Below, piece by piece: positions 62,372 through 64,000 of a stretch of DNA of 64,000 bases; the first letter of the stretch is position 1, and each line of letters begins with the position of its first letter. The translations under genes and the position numbers were made by a program. The notes under the pieces were generated by a model that worked only from the letters and a program-made list of their open reading frames with translations, was not told the origin of the DNA and ran no database searches. Source of the DNA: Dickeya lacustris (GTDB lineage Bacteria; Pseudomonadota; Gammaproteobacteria; Enterobacterales; Enterobacteriaceae); the NCBI RefSeq assembly GCF_029635795.1, contig NZ_CP114280.1, positions 1,984,001 through 2,048,000 on the forward strand, read 5' to 3'.

Positions 62372-63001
62372 ATGAACAGAGAAATCATTGTTGATGAAAC
62401 CTATGGGCCGCTATGTCGTCATTATGTCGCCCGAATCGAGGAAACCCTTCACAAAGCGCTAAGGGCACACCCCCGTACACTGGCGCTGAGAATAGATTTA
62501 CACATTCCTGACAGGGACCATATATCGGGCATGGCAATACGCAATAACGTTATCAGCCGCTTTATGGCGTCATTAGCGTCTCAGCTCGAAGCACAAAGGT
62601 ATCGAAAAATGCAGTCAGGCATTCGGGTACACCAAACTGATTTGCGCTATATCTGGTGCCGTGAATTTGACTGGTTTGGTAACAAACCCCATTACCATGT
62701 GGTGCTGTTACTGAATAAAGATACTTACCAGTCACCAGGGCACTACCTGTCAGATGACACCAATCTGGCAACGATGATCATTGCGGCCTGGAACCGGGCA
62801 TTGGGAATGAAAGTTGCGGACACCCCACTGGCCCGTTCACTGGTGCATTTCCCTGAGAACCCCTGCTACTGGCTCGATGTAAACAGCGAAGAGAGTGAGC
62901 GGACCTATTCCAGCCTGATGTTTCGGCTCAGGTATATGGCAAAAAACGCAACCAAGCACCACGAGGACCATCTCCGGGCTTTTGGTTGCAGCCAGCGCTG
63001 A
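62372..63001 (+). CDS. Inovirus Gp2/YagK-YfjJ family protein
   Basis: 209 residues. Conserved replication-initiator-like features: LALRIDLHIPD, YIWCREFDWFGNKPHYHVVLLLNKDTY (the paired HYHxxLL segment is typical), then LATMIIAAWNRALG and the C-terminal SLMFRLRYMAKNATK. Such proteins are inovirus Gp2 relatives found in CP4-type islands (YagK, YfjJ). They may be old replication initiators. ATG at 62372, preceded by GAAGTGATGAGAG. Divergent from the RHH gene. Confidence 0.9.
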   Translation: MNREIIVDETYGPLCRHYVARIEETLHKALRAHPRTLALRIDLHIPDRDHISGMAIRNNVISRFMASLASQLEAQRYRKMQSGIRVHQTDLRYIWCREFDWFGNKPHYHVVLLLNKDTYQSPGHYLSDDTNLATMIIAAWNRALGMKVADTPLARSLVHFPENPCYWLDVNSEESERTYSSLMFRLRYMAKNATKHHEDHLRAFGCSQR

Positions 63002-63121
63002 CGGAGATTTTCCTGCACCGAGGATCTTTTTTACAGCGTGACCGGTTGGTATGGCGGAGTCGGCTGGAGCATCAGATAACCACCGACTCCGGTATCCATC
63101 ACCCAGCCGGAGAATACCACC

Positions 63122-63334
63122 ATGACCAGCGAACCCAGCCTGCTCAAAGATCAATTCGTCGATATGGCGTTTATCACCAAATTGACCGGATTAACCGACA
63201 AATGGTTTTACAAGCTGATTCAAGACGGCGCATTTCCACCCCCCATCAAATTTGGTCGCCGCTCCCGCTGGCTGCAAAGTGAAGTGGAAGCCTGGCTCCA
63301 GCGCCGTATCGACCAATCCCGAGTATCACAATGA
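63122..63334 (+). CDS. AlpA-family excisionase/transcriptional regulator
   Basis: 70 residues. Single MerR-like helix-turn-helix typical of AlpA (VDMAFITKLTGLTDKWFYKLIQDGAFPPPIKFGRRSRWLQSEVEAWLQ). In CP4-57, AlpA activates the integrase and so promotes excision. Start ATG 63122, GGAGAATACCACC upstream. It supports the reading of this region as an integrated element. Confidence 0.93.
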   Translation: MTSEPSLLKDQFVDMAFITKLTGLTDKWFYKLIQDGAFPPPIKFGRRSRWLQSEVEAWLQRRIDQSRVSQ

Positions 63335-63413
63335 CCTCCATTTTGCTTTCTGAACCATGCTGCGCGTGTCCGGCACGGTGCCAGAGGTGGGTAAACCTTC
63401 AAGGATTCTTAAT

Positions 63414-63989
63414 ATGCAAGAGACAAAAACACGTCATCACAGCCTGTTGACCCATTACCAGCGCTGGCTGAACGGCATTACCAGACTCGCCATACTTAAT
63501 GGCATGTGCCACCCGAACATTCAGGCCAGCCATCACCTGATGATTGCCAGCCTGTATTACCCAACCATCGGCCAGGTGAATGCCGTTGTACCGCAATCTC
63601 TGTATCGTCTGATTTACCAGCAGCCCTCTCCGCCCTCAATATCAATCGCTACCGATTTGAACATCAGCCTGGAGACAGAAACACTATTGCTGCTGCGACA
63701 TCCAATGCTGGAAGGTATTTTACTGGGCGAGTGCATTCGCCTGAAGCAACGCTCGTTGGCGAACAAGCTGATTAGCCTGTTTCAGCAATTCAGCTCACCG
63801 GAATACCGATACAAACTCGTCTGGCTGTGCTGGTACGATTTAATGCTAGGCGCGCCGCTGGAAGACTGGCAGGAGAATCTGAAGCGTAAAACACCGGGGG
63901 AGCTTGGTATCTGGCTGAACAAACGTCAGGACGAGAATGCCCTGCTGACACACATGATGGATGAGTATCTTCTGTTCATTGGGGAATGA
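63414..63989 (+). CDS. Hypothetical island protein
   Basis: 191 residues, soluble, mostly helical. Start ATG 63414 (MQETKTRHHSLL); the longer frame from 63357 is not needed. Contains LETETLLLLRHPMLEGILLGECIRLKQRSLANKLISLFQQFSSPEYRYKLVWLCWYDLMLG. I do not recognise a family. It lies downstream of alpA on the same strand near the right edge. Confidence 0.75.
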   Translation: MQETKTRHHSLLTHYQRWLNGITRLAILNGMCHPNIQASHHLMIASLYYPTIGQVNAVVPQSLYRLIYQQPSPPSISIATDLNISLETETLLLLRHPMLEGILLGECIRLKQRSLANKLISLFQQFSSPEYRYKLVWLCWYDLMLGAPLEDWQENLKRKTPGELGIWLNKRQDENALLTHMMDEYLLFIGE

Positions 63990-64000
63990 TGTTGATGAGG

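Noticed and set aside
1..64000. CRISPR array
   Set aside because: The tandem repeats seen are 14-21 bp with no unique spacers of 30-35 bp between copies; no cas genes.

Overview
The window reads as a chromosomal segment of an enterobacterium of the Pectobacteriaceae type (Dickeya, Musicola, Brenneria or a close relative). This is inferred from several blocks in enterobacterial order (tam, ytjB/serB/radA/nadR; ygfA-ssrS-zapA/ygfB-pepP-ubiH-ubiI; yjjV-osmY; rhaSR/rhaBADM). It also rests on a YiaJ/PlaR regulator, a secreted chorismate mutase and moderately high GC. No 16S or other species marker is present, so the genus is not fixed.

Layout. 1-2.1 kb: ahpF (C-terminus off the left edge) and ahpC, the peroxidase pair. 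ahpC carries an apparent 2-base insertion near its 5' end. 2.2-5.5 kb: a FecCD-type metal/siderophore ABC transporter behind a Zur-like palindrome, divergent from a tiny exported Cys-rich protein. 5.6-14.3 kb: an HD (Mesh1/SpoT-like) hydrolase, a chemoreceptor, an SDR, a phosphopantetheinyl transferase, yjjV, a CsbD-like protein, osmY and prfC. 14.9-26.4 kb: conserved core genes including 6S RNA and ubiquinone hydroxylases. The gcvTHP operon that follows ubiI in E. coli is absent. 26.9-32.8 kb: a yagU-like gene and a five-domain peptide/nickel-type ABC transporter operon. 32.9-39.2 kb: the L-rhamnose locus, with rhaB broken at two places and rhaD at one. 39.5-43.9 kb: a second sigma-28 chemoreceptor, an orphan YiaJ/PlaR regulator and an MFS protein. 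44.3-46.2 kb: an exported chorismate mutase, then a griffithsin/jacalin-type lectin fused to an unrecognised C-terminal domain. 46.3-55.3 kb: an MFS exporter, an HNH nuclease, a LysE/ArgO exporter, unknown proteins, a hydrolase, yahK and a LysR regulator.

From about 55.43 kb to the right edge lies a genomic island of the CP4/YeeU-YeeV kind. Its left border is marked by a copy of a tRNA-Leu (leuX-like) 3' end followed outward by a tRNA-type terminator. It holds an AbiEi-like (DUF6088) protein, a ParDE-like pair, a DUF4942 protein, CbtA/CbeA, a RadC-like protein, DUF932, a YfjP-like GTPase, an unusual ribbon-helix-helix protein, an inovirus Gp2/YagK-like protein, AlpA and an unknown protein. 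Integrase and intact tRNA should lie beyond 64 kb.

Most notable points: (1) the lectin-fusion protein with three griffithsin-like sugar-site repeats; (2) the probable Zur-controlled uptake system with its Cys-rich partner; (3) several indels concentrated in the rhamnose operon; (4) repeated occurrence of about 15-bp tandem duplications in intergenic DNA; (5) the island border. Gene functions are from recognition of protein families by eye; no database search was run.
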